A DNA stretch of 64,000 nucleotides from Earliella scabrosa (lineage: Eukaryota > Basidiomycota > Agaricomycetes > Polyporales > Polyporaceae). Under the pieces are notes generated by a model that did not search any database, had not been told where the DNA came from, and saw only the letters and a list, made by a program, of their open reading frames with translations. The position numbers were made by a program, and so were the translations under genes. Positions 42,491 through 53,749 of the stretch are shown in pieces (position 1 is the stretch's first letter; every line of letters begins with the position of its first letter). Location of the stretch: positions 1,116,001-1,180,000 of the forward strand of contig JABYQQ010000005.1 in assembly GCA_022605405.1 (NCBI GenBank), written 5' to 3'.

Positions 42491-43171
42491 ATGTCCGACT
42501 CCTCGCCCCAAACCGAGCCCTACATCCGCGAAGCACGCTCCTCCGACTCGCCCGCGCTCAGCCGCATCTGCCTCCTCACAGGCAACGCCGGCCAAAGCGC
42601 AGAGGCCCAGCACACCTTCGGCGAGCTCATCGGCCTCGTCTTCGCCGAGCCCTACGTGCACCTCCCCACCACCTTCGCCTTCGTCCTCGTCGACCCGTCC
42701 AAACCCAACCCCGACTCCGACCCCAACGGCGCCCCCACGCCCGTCGGCTACGTCCTCTGCTCGCACGACACCCGCGCGTACGAAGCCGCCGCGCTCGCCG
42801 ACTGGTCGCCCCGCGTGCGCGCAAAGTACGCGTACCCCCCAGAGCAGAACGAGGGCGCGACGGACGCGGACAGGCGGTACATCCACCTCTTGCACAACCC
42901 CTCGCGCGCGCCCCAGGCCGCGGTCGACTTTTCGCCGGCGCACATGCACATCAACCTCCTCCCTGAGTATCAGCGCAAGGGATGGGGGCGCAGGCTCATC
43001 GCGCGTGTGGTTGAGCGGCTGCGCGAGGCGCATGGGTTGGAGAGGATGTGGCTCGGGATCGATGTGCGGAACGAGGCGGCGAAGAAGTTTTATTTGCGGC
43101 TGGGGTTCAAGGAGTTGGAGGGGGCGCCGGATGGGACGTTGGGATTGGAGTTCAAGGATTTCCAAGGGTGA
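42491..43171 (+). CDS. GNAT-family N-acetyltransferase
   Basis: Intronless gene of 226 residues. The GNAT fold is shown by the acetyl-CoA-binding motif A (INLLPEYQRKGWGRRLIARV, with the Gln/Arg-x-x-Gly-x-Gly pattern QRKGWG) and motif B (LGIDVRNEAAKKFYLRLGFKEL). The N-terminal half (IREARSSDSPALSRICLLTG) is typical of the family. A long loop (residues ~60-140) with TPVGYVLCSHDT and AYPPEQNEGATDADRRYIHLL resembles the acetyltransferase domain found with bacterial and eukaryotic hexosaminidases, but no hexosaminidase domain is present. Substrate is unknown. The absence of introns is unusual among its neighbours. The ATG at 42491 is the first in frame. Confidence 0.85.
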   Translation: MSDSSPQTEPYIREARSSDSPALSRICLLTGNAGQSAEAQHTFGELIGLVFAEPYVHLPTTFAFVLVDPSKPNPDSDPNGAPTPVGYVLCSHDTRAYEAAALADWSPRVRAKYAYPPEQNEGATDADRRYIHLLHNPSRAPQAAVDFSPAHMHINLLPEYQRKGWGRRLIARVVERLREAHGLERMWLGIDVRNEAAKKFYLRLGFKELEGAPDGTLGLEFKDFQG

Positions 43172-45378
43172 ACAGCGTATCGTGGTGATGGGTTGAGGAA
43201 GGAGACGTCCGATGAATACTTGGGAATCTGAATCTATCAAGGGATACTACGGTCATGTGTAATAGTACATCGATGCATCGTCTCTACTTGCCATTGCGCT
43301 ACGGCCCAGAAGAACCGCACTAAACACATCCGTAGGGGGCCCTAGTAATGTGCCGTCCCATCCTTTGAGGCAACGTCGAAGTTGGAGGCACATCAACCAA
43401 TGAAATGCCAAAAGAATAACCAGAGAATTGACATGTCCTTGGCGGCACAAGGGCCGTTACGAAAGCCAATGAGATGTCGATGTGGCGGAGAGGATCTCAG
43501 ACGTGAGTAAGCTGTGTGGGCTAGACTCTGCTTCATGAAGGTTCGATGTGGCGTACCGCCGACATAACCGGGTGTCCGCGGGTAGGTCGTAATACCATGG
43601 CTCCGCCGACATCTGGATCCAGCACGAATACCTCTTCGAACTGGCACTGGCACAGCAACATGCTGGCGTAATATATACTAGGTGACATCAGCGCAGGATT
43701 GCGACGGCTGTGAGTCGAACTGGGTCCGCAAGCAGACAGCTGAGAGCCTAGTAGAACTTCGAACCGCATTCAGCGAATGTACTGGAACGGCGATGCGTGC
43801 TTGTCTACCACCGTCAGTCAGTAAGTATCTCCGGCCGATGGAGTCGAATAGACAAACGACGTTCTTGCCCGATAAGCCTCAACCGGCGGCAGCAGCCTAT
43901 CGCCGCGGGGATCCAGTCCACGCGCCACGCACGCGATTTCTCCAGCTTCCAAACCATGCACCTGTCGGACGGAAGCATAGCAGAAGAACGAACAGTCATC
44001 TTCAAGGTGGGCCAACACAGGTCCAGACCGTCCAGAACATGATGATCATGGAGCTGAAGCAAACACTCGCCGCACAACCATCCCCCAGCGTTCCACCTCT
44101 GGGATCATCGTCCGAACGCGCGCGATCATCATCCGAGTCGGACGTCCACCCGTCGGACGACACCGTCAGTTGCGGCCGAATCCATAACACAATTGCAATT
44201 GGTGGATACCTGCAACACGACTATCAGTCCATCCCAAGTCTCGACCGCCGCTGAGGCTTCGCGCTCGCCACTGGCATGCGAGCCCACAACCGCCGCATCC
44301 ACCCCGTCCAATCGCCTGGCTTCCTAGAACCTTCGCCTCAGCTTCCGGCCGCGCCCGACCTCCGAAGCGACCATACTGTACTGTACGCCCAACAATGTAC
44401 GTAACAAGCCAAGTCTGACATGGCCAGAACCTGTCCGCCATTGGCTCGCTCTGAGCAACCACTCACTCTCCACCGTCGACTGCATCCAGCCTCGCTCGCG
44501 CTCCACAACAGACAACAGTTCGCGCCAGGTCATCATCGTGCAGCGCGTATTCATGCGCCACACGTCCACGCGCTGCGATTGGTCCCAGCCTCCAGGCGTC
44601 GAGCGAAGGCAGGAAGGAAGGCACGAAATAGAACGAGCCGCACCGGGCGCGGTCCGGCCCCCCTAGGCCAATCAGCGTGGGCGTAGGCTCCACTCTTCTA
44701 CGCCCGTCTCGCCCAGATGGGCAAAGGCCACGCCGACACGGTACTGCAAGCGTTCCTTGGCACCTCGAGGAAAAATCGTCCGCTCTCAAAGTAGCGGTTC
44801 TTTCAGCGTCCGAGCCGATTTTACGGGCGTCCGTGGGCCTGAAGAGCCTTCGGGTGGTGTGTCGGCGTATCCAGATGTGGTTAGTGACCCAGGACAGCTT
44901 TAGCAATGCAGCGAGAGCGTAGCAGTATAGCACTGGACGCCCGTCGCGGATCGAGGAGAGGAAGCAACGTTAACTCCAGACAACTCCCCGTCCGTAGGCT
45001 AATACGCAGTCAGGGCAAGAAGCTGCACGAAAACGTTCGCGGCGAGAGACCGCTGTGGAGCCCCACTCTCCGACCGGCCTAGCGGCCACTGGGCCCAAGG
45101 CCCAATGATCCATCGAGTCACGCCGACACCGAGTCCCGCCGCCCGGGCTATCCCAGCACCGGCTGCTTCAATGCTACCATCCAGAGCGACAAGGAATGCC
45201 TTTCCGGACGCAAACACACAAAGATCTGTCAGCGTAAACCGGATACAGAAAACCCGCGCAGTCGGGAGGCCAGTCTAGAGGAACCCAGGTGCGGCAACGC
45301 GCCGCCACAACACAAAACGCCCCATCGATTCGCGCGCGCACGCAATACATGTAGAAGCAGTCCGTTTCGGCATGTGCG
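43172..45378. other. 2.2-kb gap between convergent genes, no gene recognised
   Basis: Unusually long for a convergent interval here (others are 40-620 bp). Several frames of 80-190 codons exist on both strands, without motifs. Three CCAAT/ATTGG boxes at 44440, 44578 and 44668 look promoter-like, so an unrecognised or non-coding transcript may start near 44.7 kb. Confidence 0.4.
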
Positions 45379-46501
45379 TTATCTGCCGCCTCCAGAACCC
45401 TGGCCGCGGCCTCCCGACTCCTCCTCAGGGGGAGACGGCGCGAGGGCTGCGCGCGCGTGTCAGTCAGCAGCGGCGAGACAGACATGCGGACGGAGCACGT
45501 ACTCATGGCGAGGAGCGCGATAACGATGTACATCCAGTACTTCTCGAAGAACGACTTCTCGTGCGGCGGCTCGACCACCTTGCCTTCGGCGGTCACGGGG
45601 GGCGGTACGCGCAGCGAAGGCCTGTTCGAGGCGACGACAGCGCACGGCACGGCGCGCCACAACCACGAAGGGGACAGATGCATCAGTAACGCATGTCACG
45701 ATCTCCCGAGAGCGCGAGCCCGCGCAGAACACGGGACTGCGATGGACCCCGTGTTCGCGGAGGGAGGTGCGGCTGAGGGAAATGGGAATCGAACTTACAG
45801 AGGTGGGAACGTCGGAGATCGGACGGCGACGGTCGTGGTGACATTCGGCCTGAGCTCGGCGGGGCTCGAACCCGAGCTCGCCTTGCGGCCCCTCTTTGGG
45901 CAGGCGCCGTCATGGGGGACCGGCCCTGCGAAGTAGTCGAGGCCGAATGGGTTGCCGGCCTGGTCGACGTGGATCGTCAAAGACTCGGAGGTGCTCGACG
46001 CAAGGTGGCACTAGACAGGCGGACGAGGGCAGTCGTGAGTTAATGTGACCTGGCATAGCAGACAGACAGACGTGGAGGGGCTTTGGAGGGGCTGGGACGC
46101 GGGGTCCGGACTCGGGCGCGCTGGACGCATATGGAAAGGGTGCGGAAGGCGCCAGGCGTCTAGAGCGCGAAGCTAGAGTGAAATGGACTCACGGCGAGCA
46201 CAGAGGAGGTGGCCCACTGTTTCTGTTCGGGGTCGCCAGAGTGCTCTAGTGCGACCTGGTAGATTGCGTCCTTGTAGCCCTCGGCCGCTGCGGCGTACGC
46301 GTGTAAATCATCAAGGAAAGTCTCGGAGGGGACGAGATGGGCGACGGAGGCGTGTCCAGAGCGGGAGAGCTGGAGCGTGGCGCGGGGGGCGAAAGGCGCG
46401 TCGGGGGCGGACGGGTGGACGATCCTGTGGAGGAGACGGAGCTGGGCGGAGGCAGAGACGAGGACGGGGAGGAGGAGGAGGGGAGCGAGTCGGGAGAACA
46501 T
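45379..46501 (-). CDS. EMC10: ER membrane protein complex subunit 10
   Basis: Lumenal-facing subunit of the EMC, which inserts and stabilises multipass membrane proteins in the ER. Exons 46501-46193, 46010-45799, 45621-45503, 45446-45379 give 235 residues. The signal peptide is clear (MFSRLAPLLLLPVLVSASA). It is followed by LRLLHRIVHPSAPDAPF, FLDDLHAYAAAAEGYKDAIYQVAL, SESLTIHVDQAGNPFGLDYF and TEGKVVEPP-type linker residues (TAEGKVVEPPHEKSFFEKYW). A transmembrane helix (MYIVIALLAM) and a short Gly/Glu-rich tail (PEEEESGGRGQGSGGGR-like) end the protein, as in fungal EMC10. Intron 2 (45798-45622, 177 nt) is long for this genome and could hide a small extra exon. It is divergent from the hypothetical gene at 47089. 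Confidence 0.82.
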
Positions 46502-46830
46502 GGTCGACGCGTCGGAGGGACGGCCGGGAGCGAATCAGGACGAGAGGGCGCAGACGCCGGGAGGCCGCTCGCGATTGGGCGATGGGAGGCGATGGGAAGC
46601 TAGGAATAGATCGGATGACCAACGGTGCGCCGGGCTGGTGATGTCGTCACTCGTCCGTGTTCACTCGTTCGTCTCCGGTCGCGTGTCGGTGTCCGTTCCT
46701 GGCCATGGACCGCAGCCGTGTGGCTCGAGCGATCGCCTCTCTCTCCTCCTCCGCCTCGCCATCCCTCTCCCTTCACCCGTCGGGCGGGCACGCTCGCGCA
46801 CTGACACAGCGCCATGCAGTGCGGGACAGG

Positions 46831-46935
46831 ATTGGACGGTATGGACAGCCAATCACAGCGGCGAATCATGCACTGATTGGCCAATGGGATCGCAGGCTCC
46901 TATTGGCTCGTAGCGGCGGTCTGGAACGCTATTGG
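46831..46935. promoter_or_regulatory. Cluster of six CCAAT/ATTGG boxes
   Basis: CCAAT or its complement occurs at 46831, 46849, 46876, 46881 (the last two form ATTGGCCAAT), 46902 and 46931. Such boxes bind the HAP2/3/5 (NF-Y) complex. The cluster lies 330 bp upstream of the EMC10 ATG and 150 bp upstream of the hypothetical gene's ATG, so it may drive either or both. Confidence 0.55.
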
Positions 46936-47088
46936 TCTGGCCATCCACCCAAGCTCCCTTGCGGTTGTTCTCGAGACAGTCGAGACTCGTCCTCCAGCTC
47001 ATATAATGCCCGACAGCCAACCGGCGACAGCTCTTCTCCCCCCATTATCAACGCCCCCCTCTCACTCGCCCCCGCCCCTCCAATCAAC

Positions 47089-47643
47089 ATGAAGTACCGC
47101 TCCCCCTCGCCGGCCAATGCCCTCCCCACTCCTCCCCAATCTCCTACCTCGCGAGAGGTCGCACACTCGGCCATATCCCTCCTCGAGTCCCTTGAGGCTT
47201 TCTACCAGCAGGAGCGCTACTGGGTCCACCACACCCGCGCTGCCCTCGAGCTCGCCATCACCAAAGGCATCGACGCACCGCCTTCCTCCCATGGCCCTAC
47301 CCCATCCTCCTCCCAGGGGATGCTATCCCCCGCCTCCTCCACCATGTCCGACACTCCCTCTCTTGACATGCCCGTCGTCAAGATGGAGCCCGACACCACG
47401 CCACCATCCCTCTCCCGCTCCCAGTCCACGCGCTGGACGCGGCGGAAGAACATGATGCGTCTCAAAATCGACGGCATCTCGGTTCAGCAGCGCAAGCGTC
47501 GCCCGACGCGCGCACCACCAACCGAGCCCGGTGCTCGTCTGCTCGAGATGTTCTCGGAGCTGATGGACTCGCGGATGGAGAGCTGCCAACGCGTCCAGCG
47601 CATGGTTCGCAACGCGAACAGGGCCGACCTGTACATGCGATAG
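47089..47643 (+). CDS. Hypothetical Ser/Pro-rich basic protein
   Basis: Intronless model of 184 residues. I do not recognise the family. Visible features: an N-terminal SPSPANALPTPPQSPTSRE segment with several SP/TP sites (possible proline-directed phosphorylation); a conserved-looking helix AISLLESLEAFYQQERYWVHHTRAALELA; a disordered Ser/Pro middle; a basic patch TRWTRRKNMMRLKIDG and VQQRKRRPTR that could be a nuclear localisation signal; and a C-terminal helix ARLLEMFSELMDSRMESCQRVQRMV. A regulatory or nuclear role is possible but unproven. ATG at 47089 was chosen because upstream codons in the same frame look like promoter DNA and a TATAA lies at 47002-47006. A 3'-UTR intron after the stop (GTACGT...CCGCAG, 47652-47708) is plausible. 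Confidence 0.6.
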   Translation: MKYRSPSPANALPTPPQSPTSREVAHSAISLLESLEAFYQQERYWVHHTRAALELAITKGIDAPPSSHGPTPSSSQGMLSPASSTMSDTPSLDMPVVKMEPDTTPPSLSRSQSTRWTRRKNMMRLKIDGISVQQRKRRPTRAPPTEPGARLLEMFSELMDSRMESCQRVQRMVRNANRADLYMR

Positions 47644-48334
47644 CGTCTGGTACGTGCTTGCTGTGCCCCACAACGTACCGCGCCGGTGTCTGACCCGGAC
47701 ACCCGCAGACGGTCGCACGTACCCCGCCTACCACACGAAGCTCGTCGTGGTCGAGGGCAACCCACCACTCAACGCGTGCCCGCAGAGCGACCAGGAGGAG
47801 CTTGCCATAGGGCACTTCGGGCCCTTCGCGAGTCGAAGTCGTGATATTGCTGATTTATGGAGATCATCTTATGGTGTCGAGCCCGGTTTCCCCACATCTT
47901 GTAGGCTTTCGGATAGAGATTCCAAGCGTAGCGGAGACCGCTGTACAGCATCTGTCGCTTGTATCTGCGCTAGCATGGCCAGGCATATATGAATATAGTG
48001 ATATCAGTCGAGCAGTCCTGGAGCGTGAGTGAATCGAGAGAAGTTGCTGTTGGTCGTATGAGAGGAGGTGAGAGAGTTCGGGATCGCGCACTTTGGCTGT
48101 GTAGATCCAGACCGTCTGGCCAATGAGAATGGCCGCAGTCTGGAGCGCAGCCACAACGTCCATAGACCACAACACGGGCACGGTGTGCGATTGGCTGGAG
48201 CGGGCCCAGGCGCCGAAAGGGGCGATGTTGCCGCTATCCGGGCGTCTATTAGCACACGCACTCCATCGACTGACAACGCTATCCGCCCGCGACGAGCCTG
48301 TCCTCCGTCTGCCCCTTTCGCTCATTCCTTCTTC
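47644..48334. other. Intergenic region upstream of BSD2
   Basis: 690 bp between tandem genes. CCAAT-type boxes occur near 48119 (GGCCAATGAG) and 48191 (GCGATTGGCT), about 145-215 bp before the BSD2 ATG. No further gene seen. Confidence 0.45.
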
Positions 48335-49913
48335 ATGTCTGCACGCTATGCCCCGCTCCCAAACCCTCACTCCGACCCAGATGCGATAGACGAGATGGAG
48401 GCCGCCTTCGACGACTCGGACGACGAAGACGACCACACTCAGCCGCTGACCTCCCGTAACGGATACCAGTCTCTCCCAAACGCCGAACCCTCACAGGACC
48501 GCGACCAGCGCGGTGCACCTGCACCAGGTGCATATGACTTCGAGAACACGGACTTTGACTACGTCCGTCCTCCTCCGGGCTCTCCACCTGGTCCCTCAAG
48601 CCGTGCTCTTCCCAACGAGTTCGGCAACTCGAATGGGCTCGTTCCGTCCTTCTCCACCGTGCCCACAGATGCGACCCCTAGGCGAGAAGGCTGGTTCAGG
48701 CGAACAGCAGCATCAGTCCTACCCAGTCACTATGTGGACAGGCTAGGGCTGGGGCCCTCACGGCCGCAGGGCCCTGTCGGCGGTGGCACCTCCAACGACG
48801 GCGTGTTCGCGAATGTGACGGCCAAGCCTACCAGGCAGGTGCGGATTCAGGAAGGTGCGTCTCCCGTTCATGTCCGTCGCCCCACGCAGCGAAGGTTCAA
48901 TCCATCTGTCCATCTCTCGCCAGGCGATGATATTCTCCTTGTGCCGGAAGAGGTGCAGAAGGAGGTGCCGCCTTCCTACGCCCAGGCGCAGGCCGATGCG
49001 GTCCCGCCGTACTGGGAGACGACCATCCACGCGCCGTCCGCGTCGAACACGCCGGGGGACGTCATCATCGACTCGCTCCCGACGGGCAGCCTCTTCTCCT
49101 TCCTCTGGAACATGCTCGTGTCGATCTCGTTCCAGTTCGTGGGCTTCCTCCTCACCTATCTGCTCCACACCACCCACGCCGCGAAGCTCGGCTCCCGCGC
49201 GGGCCTGGGAATCACGCTCATCCAGTATGGCTTTGCGATGCGCGACCGGGAGAACTTCGGTGGGGACGACCCGTGGGGGACGAACACTTACACGGCCGAG
49301 GAGGCTCGGCCGACGTTCAGCACCGCTGCAGAGGCAGAGGCGTGGTACATGAACTCGAACAGCTCCTCCGGGACCCCTCCGACGCCGACCGTCCCGAGCG
49401 ACGGTGTGTACCTCGTGAGCGATGCGACGACGGAATGGCTGTCGTTCCTCCTGATGACCGTCGGTACGTACATTCATTCGTCCGGACATCTTTCCCTCCG
49501 TTCCTGAATTGTGCGCGGCCATTTTCTCAGGCTGGTTCATCCTCCTCACGTCGCTGCTCGGCTTCTGGCGCGTGAAGCGGTGGGAGCGGGGCATCCTCTC
49601 TTCCCAAGAGGAAACTCCTGCGCCCGCCACCGCCGAGGGGCAAGCCCGTTCCGCCGCTATCATCCATTCCATCGAGCGGGTGTTCGGACTGCAAGGACTC
49701 GCGGACGGCTCGCTCCTCCGCCAGGGGCTTGGCTTCCCCGGTGCGGTGCAGCGCGAGATGGAAGAGATGGAAACGACGGAAGAGGCACCGCCGCGGAACG
49801 CCTACATCCTCCCACTGGACCCCTCGGACCCCGCGTACAACGAGCGCATCGCCCGTGCGTATGCGGATGAGGCGCGGCTGCACCAAGATCTGCGGTCCGC
49901 AGGGCTGCTCTGA
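48335..49913 (+). CDS. BSD2: BSD2/NDFIP-type adaptor of NEDD4/Rsp5 ubiquitin ligases
   Basis: Endomembrane adaptor recruiting a HECT ligase to transporters for vacuolar degradation; yeast Bsd2 controls metal transporters. Exons 48335-48854, 48924-49463, 49531-49913 give 480 residues. Seen: an acidic N-terminus (DDSDDEDDHTQPL), a PY motif PPSY in EVPPSYAQAQADAVPPYW (a second PPYW follows), and three membrane segments: LFSFLWNMLVSISFQFVGFLLTYLL, a weaker AGLGITLIQYGF region and EWLSFLLMTVGWFILLTSLLGFW. The C-terminus is hydrophilic with VFGLQGL and EEAPPRNAYILPLDPSDPAYNERIARAY. The first intron (69 nt) is a multiple of three without a stop, so retention would add 23 residues just before the PY region. 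Confidence 0.85.
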
Positions 49914-50424
49914 GCCATGAATGCACGGGAATGTGTGGGTGTGATCTATGCGGTGTGGGGTGTGCAACCGGCCATCTTGGATATAGCGCGCGGTGTGTAG
50001 GAGGACAGGGAGGAGAAGTGCTCATTGTATACGCTCTGCTCCTCGTCGGACTCGTCGGGGAGTGCTAATCATCTAGTCGGCTTTCAACTTATTCTTGGAC
50101 ATGTACTCCGGATCTCTCATTCGTGCTACATCCTATCGCGTACGATCTCGACTTGAGCTCTGGCGGCTGCTCGGATATTGCCTTCGTGTAACATATGTAC
50201 TAGAATACACTTCTCTAACGCAAAGAACATCAGTCGAGGCGGAGCTCGAGGGAACTAGGTAGGAACACAACAACACGATCTGTATTATTGGGTAGCTGTT
50301 GTCAAAGCAGTTCATTGGTCAGACAAGGTACATTCAGATACAGCTTCTCGCGTTCGTGTTCAACTCTACAAGCGGGTGCTTCTCACCCCTCTCTTTGCCA
50401 AGTAACGATGGCTGGCGACGGTCT
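49914..50424. other. Convergent intergenic region, no gene seen
   Basis: Between the stops of BSD2 and FRS1. It must carry both 3' ends; the stretch around 50040-50360 is relatively AT-rich. No coding motif. Confidence 0.45.
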
Positions 50425-52919
50425 CTACGACCAGACGGTCTGGAACTCCTTCTTGAAGGGCTCGAGCGTGAACTCGAGCGCAGAGCACGGGTACGAGATC
50501 TCGAACTTCTCGAGCACGGTCGGATGCAGGATCCCGAGAACGCCGATCTCCAGGTCGTCAGGGCGGTTAAGCGCAGCCTTGAGCGTCCGCTTCAGCACCG
50601 ACAGCCCGCTAGCCTCCTTCGGCGCGCGGTAGTAGATCGTCGCAGCCCGTCCGGGGAAGAAGGTTGGGTCTGATAAGATGTCGTCCGGGTGTCGGTCCAG
50701 GTGTCGGTCGAGATGCGTACCGTGACCGAGGTCGCCGCCGCGGTTGATGCAATAGCAAGAGCAGGAGAGAAGGAGAGACAGGTCAGTCAGCTGAGCGACC
50801 GCGCAACGCAGCGAATGAATGAGAGCTGGGGTGCGCACCTTCTCGCTCCTTGATGTAGTATCCCGTAGTCGCCTTCGCGTCGTTGCTCGCGATGCGTGGG
50901 ACCTCGAGCATCAGCATGATGCGGTCGAGAAGGCCGTGCACGACCTCGAACCCGGCCGTCTTGTTGCACCAGACTGCGGCGGCGTGGCGGACATTGCGCG
51001 CCTGGCGCTCGAGCGACGGGTCTTTGAACACGACGTCTGACGTTTCGAAGATGCGGATGGGGAGCGGGTGCGACCGGTTCTCGCGGATCGTCTTGAGCAG
51101 GCCCTGCAGCAGCGATGTCCGAACGACCTGGAACTCGAGCGTCTTGGGGTTCGCGATCCTGACCGCGGTCTTCCCGTCATCTTCGCGGTTCAACCACTCG
51201 AAGTTTTCTTCATGTGAGCACTGGACATGAAGAGTAGTCAGTAGCTGGTCTTTTCAACCGGAAAGCTTCGGAACTCACTAGGATGAGAGGCAACGCTTCC
51301 ACCCAGCCTGCGAGTGCCCATTCTGCGCGGACGATGTCGCTGAGCTTGCTGATGGCAAGCGGCTGTGCGACGGTACTTGTCGCAGGGAAGGCGTCTGGCA
51401 GCTTGTTGAAGCCGTACGCGATAGCCGCATCCTCCATGAGGTCGCATTCGTGGAGAATGTCGGGACGAGTCGGCGGGATTTGGACGATGATCTCGTCTGG
51501 ATCGTTGGGCGACACGGAGGTGTTGTGGGTCATGCGCTCGAGCAGCCTGGCTACCTCTGGTGCATCGAGGGTAAGACCGGTACATGAGTTGACATAGGAT
51601 GCATGTGCCGACGCCGTGCGGTACTTGAGGTCGGGGGTTATGCGAACGGTGCCGTCTGGATAGACCACCTTGCATGGTTCGATACTGAGGAAAAGCAAGT
51701 TAAGAAAAGACCTAGACTAAAGGCTGTCACACTGACCTGAAGGGTTCAGCGCAGTACTCCGAGAACATCGTCGAGATGATGTTCGCCACAATCCCAAGCT
51801 TCGTCTCGTCCGTAGCAGTGATATCGATGAAGATATTCTGAGTGTTGAGGGTGATCTTACTGTGCTCAGAGTTGATGATCGGAGGCATAGAAAGCACTTG
51901 GTCGTTCTGGTCGTAGATGATGGGGTACACCGGAGAGTCTCTGATGATAGGCAAGTAGCGTGCAAGGTGCTTCTCCGACTGGAGTGTGAAAAGAAAGGTC
52001 AAGGCCTCCCCTACTTGCCGTAGAAGAATTCAGCGCACCTCGTAGACTGTCATCAACTCTTCTGCAGTGTACGCTTGCTGTTTCGACAGCGGCACGAACT
52101 TGATCTCTTTAGGCGGACGCGCTTCGTACCGGAAGGGAGGCTTAATGGTGTCCAAGTCATGCGTTCCGATAGCGACAAACTGCCGACGTCTGCAGAGGTT
52201 CTGATGCAACTTGTCTTGCAGGTCAATGAAGGAGTCGTATGATCGTTGAGTGAACTTGACGTTGCGGAGAACTGCACAAGCGAAGAACGGCCTGATTTTC
52301 TGGGTCTATGTTTCGAAGTTGAATAGAGGCGGGGTTCAAATGAATGGGGGAGGACATACTTCTGGGGTCATCACCGTGGTTATGAGATCGTTCTCGCCTC
52401 CAGGAGGATACGCCAGCTTGTATCGTGGGGGCTTGTCCAATCCAAGGAAAACGCGCAGTGCACGCGAGATGCCTTCAATGCACAGGAGGTCATACCTGTA
52501 GCGCAGGCGTTTTCAATTGGCTTGTTTGCGTAACTCGTTCAGCCTTCTCACCTGTTCGCAGGGATCTCAATTTTGAGTTGCTGAGTTCGCCAGGGAGTAG
52601 GTTCAGGTAGAGATGCGACTCCAGAAACAGATAGGACGTACGGGGCGCTCAGCCGGAAGTCCTTTCTTCTTGGCTGCCTCTACTTCTTCGGTAGTCTGTC
52701 GACAAGCATAGGTGGGTACCTAACGTGCACATCGCAGTGTTGTTGGAACATACATCTTCATCGAGCTCCAGGCCGAACTCGAAGAGGAGGTGGTCGAACT
52801 CTTCTGCGGCTTGAGTCCTTCGAAATCAGCATGTAGGACGAGATCGTAAGGCGCTGCTCACAGTACTCCCGACCCAGCCTCTGCCAAAGATCCTCCTTGT
52901 CGCACGCTACGGTCGGCAT
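50425..52919 (-). CDS. FRS1: Phenylalanyl-tRNA synthetase beta subunit, cytosolic
   Basis: Structural/editing subunit of the cytosolic PheRS. Exons 52919-52862, 52809-52754, 52695-52642, 52580-52552, 52495-52360, 52299-52039, 51978-51737, 51684-51279, 51220-50839, 50669-50425 give 622 residues, normal for the eukaryotic type. Motifs: [221 protein letters not shown]. The last intron (50838-50670, 169 nt) is long. Exon 4 is only 29 nt. The partner alpha gene FRS2 is at 33997-36131. Confidence 0.92.
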
Positions 52920-53749
52920 TGTGATGAGCCCAGCTTAGTAGTAGGTCGTCTATGTAGCAGAGAGACGGCGAGGCCAGGCGAAGGGACTGAGGAAAGCGGC
53001 TTAGAGGCGGAGTGAGATAATCTGGATCTGGTATCTCGTCAAAGTAAGGTATGCCTGCCACAGAGTCGACTACGTCGTGACATGGTCACATTACCGTGAC
53101 CAGTCCACGTGAGGCACAAGATAAGTCTCATTTAAGTTAGGACTTTTTACGATCCGAGCGTACCGCTGGCCAAGATTGGCGAAGATAGCACAGGGACACG
53201 GTTGTTCAGCACAGTAGGAGTGTTTTTGGGTGTCTCAGAGCACGACAGTCAAGTGGAAGGACGAAGGGCCGGATGGTAGTTCTGCGCGCTTAATCAGCCT
53301 TATTGACCCGAAATATCAGTCAGCGAGTGAACTTTTAGAATGCGACTCGTCAGAAGGACCGCATCGACATTCGACAACCGCATAAATGTAGGTTCATTCA
53401 TGATCTATCAACTTGCGGTTCTGCTTTTTCGGAATAGGCGGTCTCGAAGTTCACATTCAAAATGCAATGTCGCCCACCCGCCAAATCGGCCGCAGTGTGA
53501 CAGAAGGAGGTCACGTGACGTGGTCGATTCTGTGGCAGGCATACCTTAACCGATCGAGTCAATTCAAGCGGCTGATCAGCGCTTCAGCCAATCGCATGCA
53601 AGACAGCTGCAAGGCGTTTTGGGAGGGACTCTAGCACTACTAGGCTCGTCCATATTCCAGAGATACAATACGCGTATATGACGGCGGTGCATGATATCGT
53701 ACATGGTACTACAATGTCCAGGCCCGTCTCGCATTCGCCATGACTTCTT
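52920..53749. other. Upstream region of FRS1
   Basis: 830 bp between the FRS1 start and the cactin stop. No gene recognised; short frames near 53340-53630 lack motifs. It contains the E-box palindrome listed separately and a PuCCACGTGAG-like site near 53110. Confidence 0.45.
53510..53519. promoter_or_regulatory. E-box palindrome GTCACGTGAC
   Basis: Perfect 10-bp palindrome with a CACGTG core, the binding site of bHLH factors such as Cbf1/USF types. It lies ~590 bp upstream of the FRS1 ATG and ~230 bp beyond the cactin stop. Confidence 0.4.

Noticed and set aside
42470..43240. Long minus-strand open frame opposite the GNAT gene
   Set aside because: It is a GC-rich antisense shadow with highly repetitive composition (Gly/Val/Arg), while the + frame has clear GNAT motifs.
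46657..47088. In-frame upstream extension of the hypothetical gene at 47089
   Set aside because: It crosses the CCAAT cluster and a TATAA element and reads as low-complexity Ser/Arg sequence; treated as promoter.
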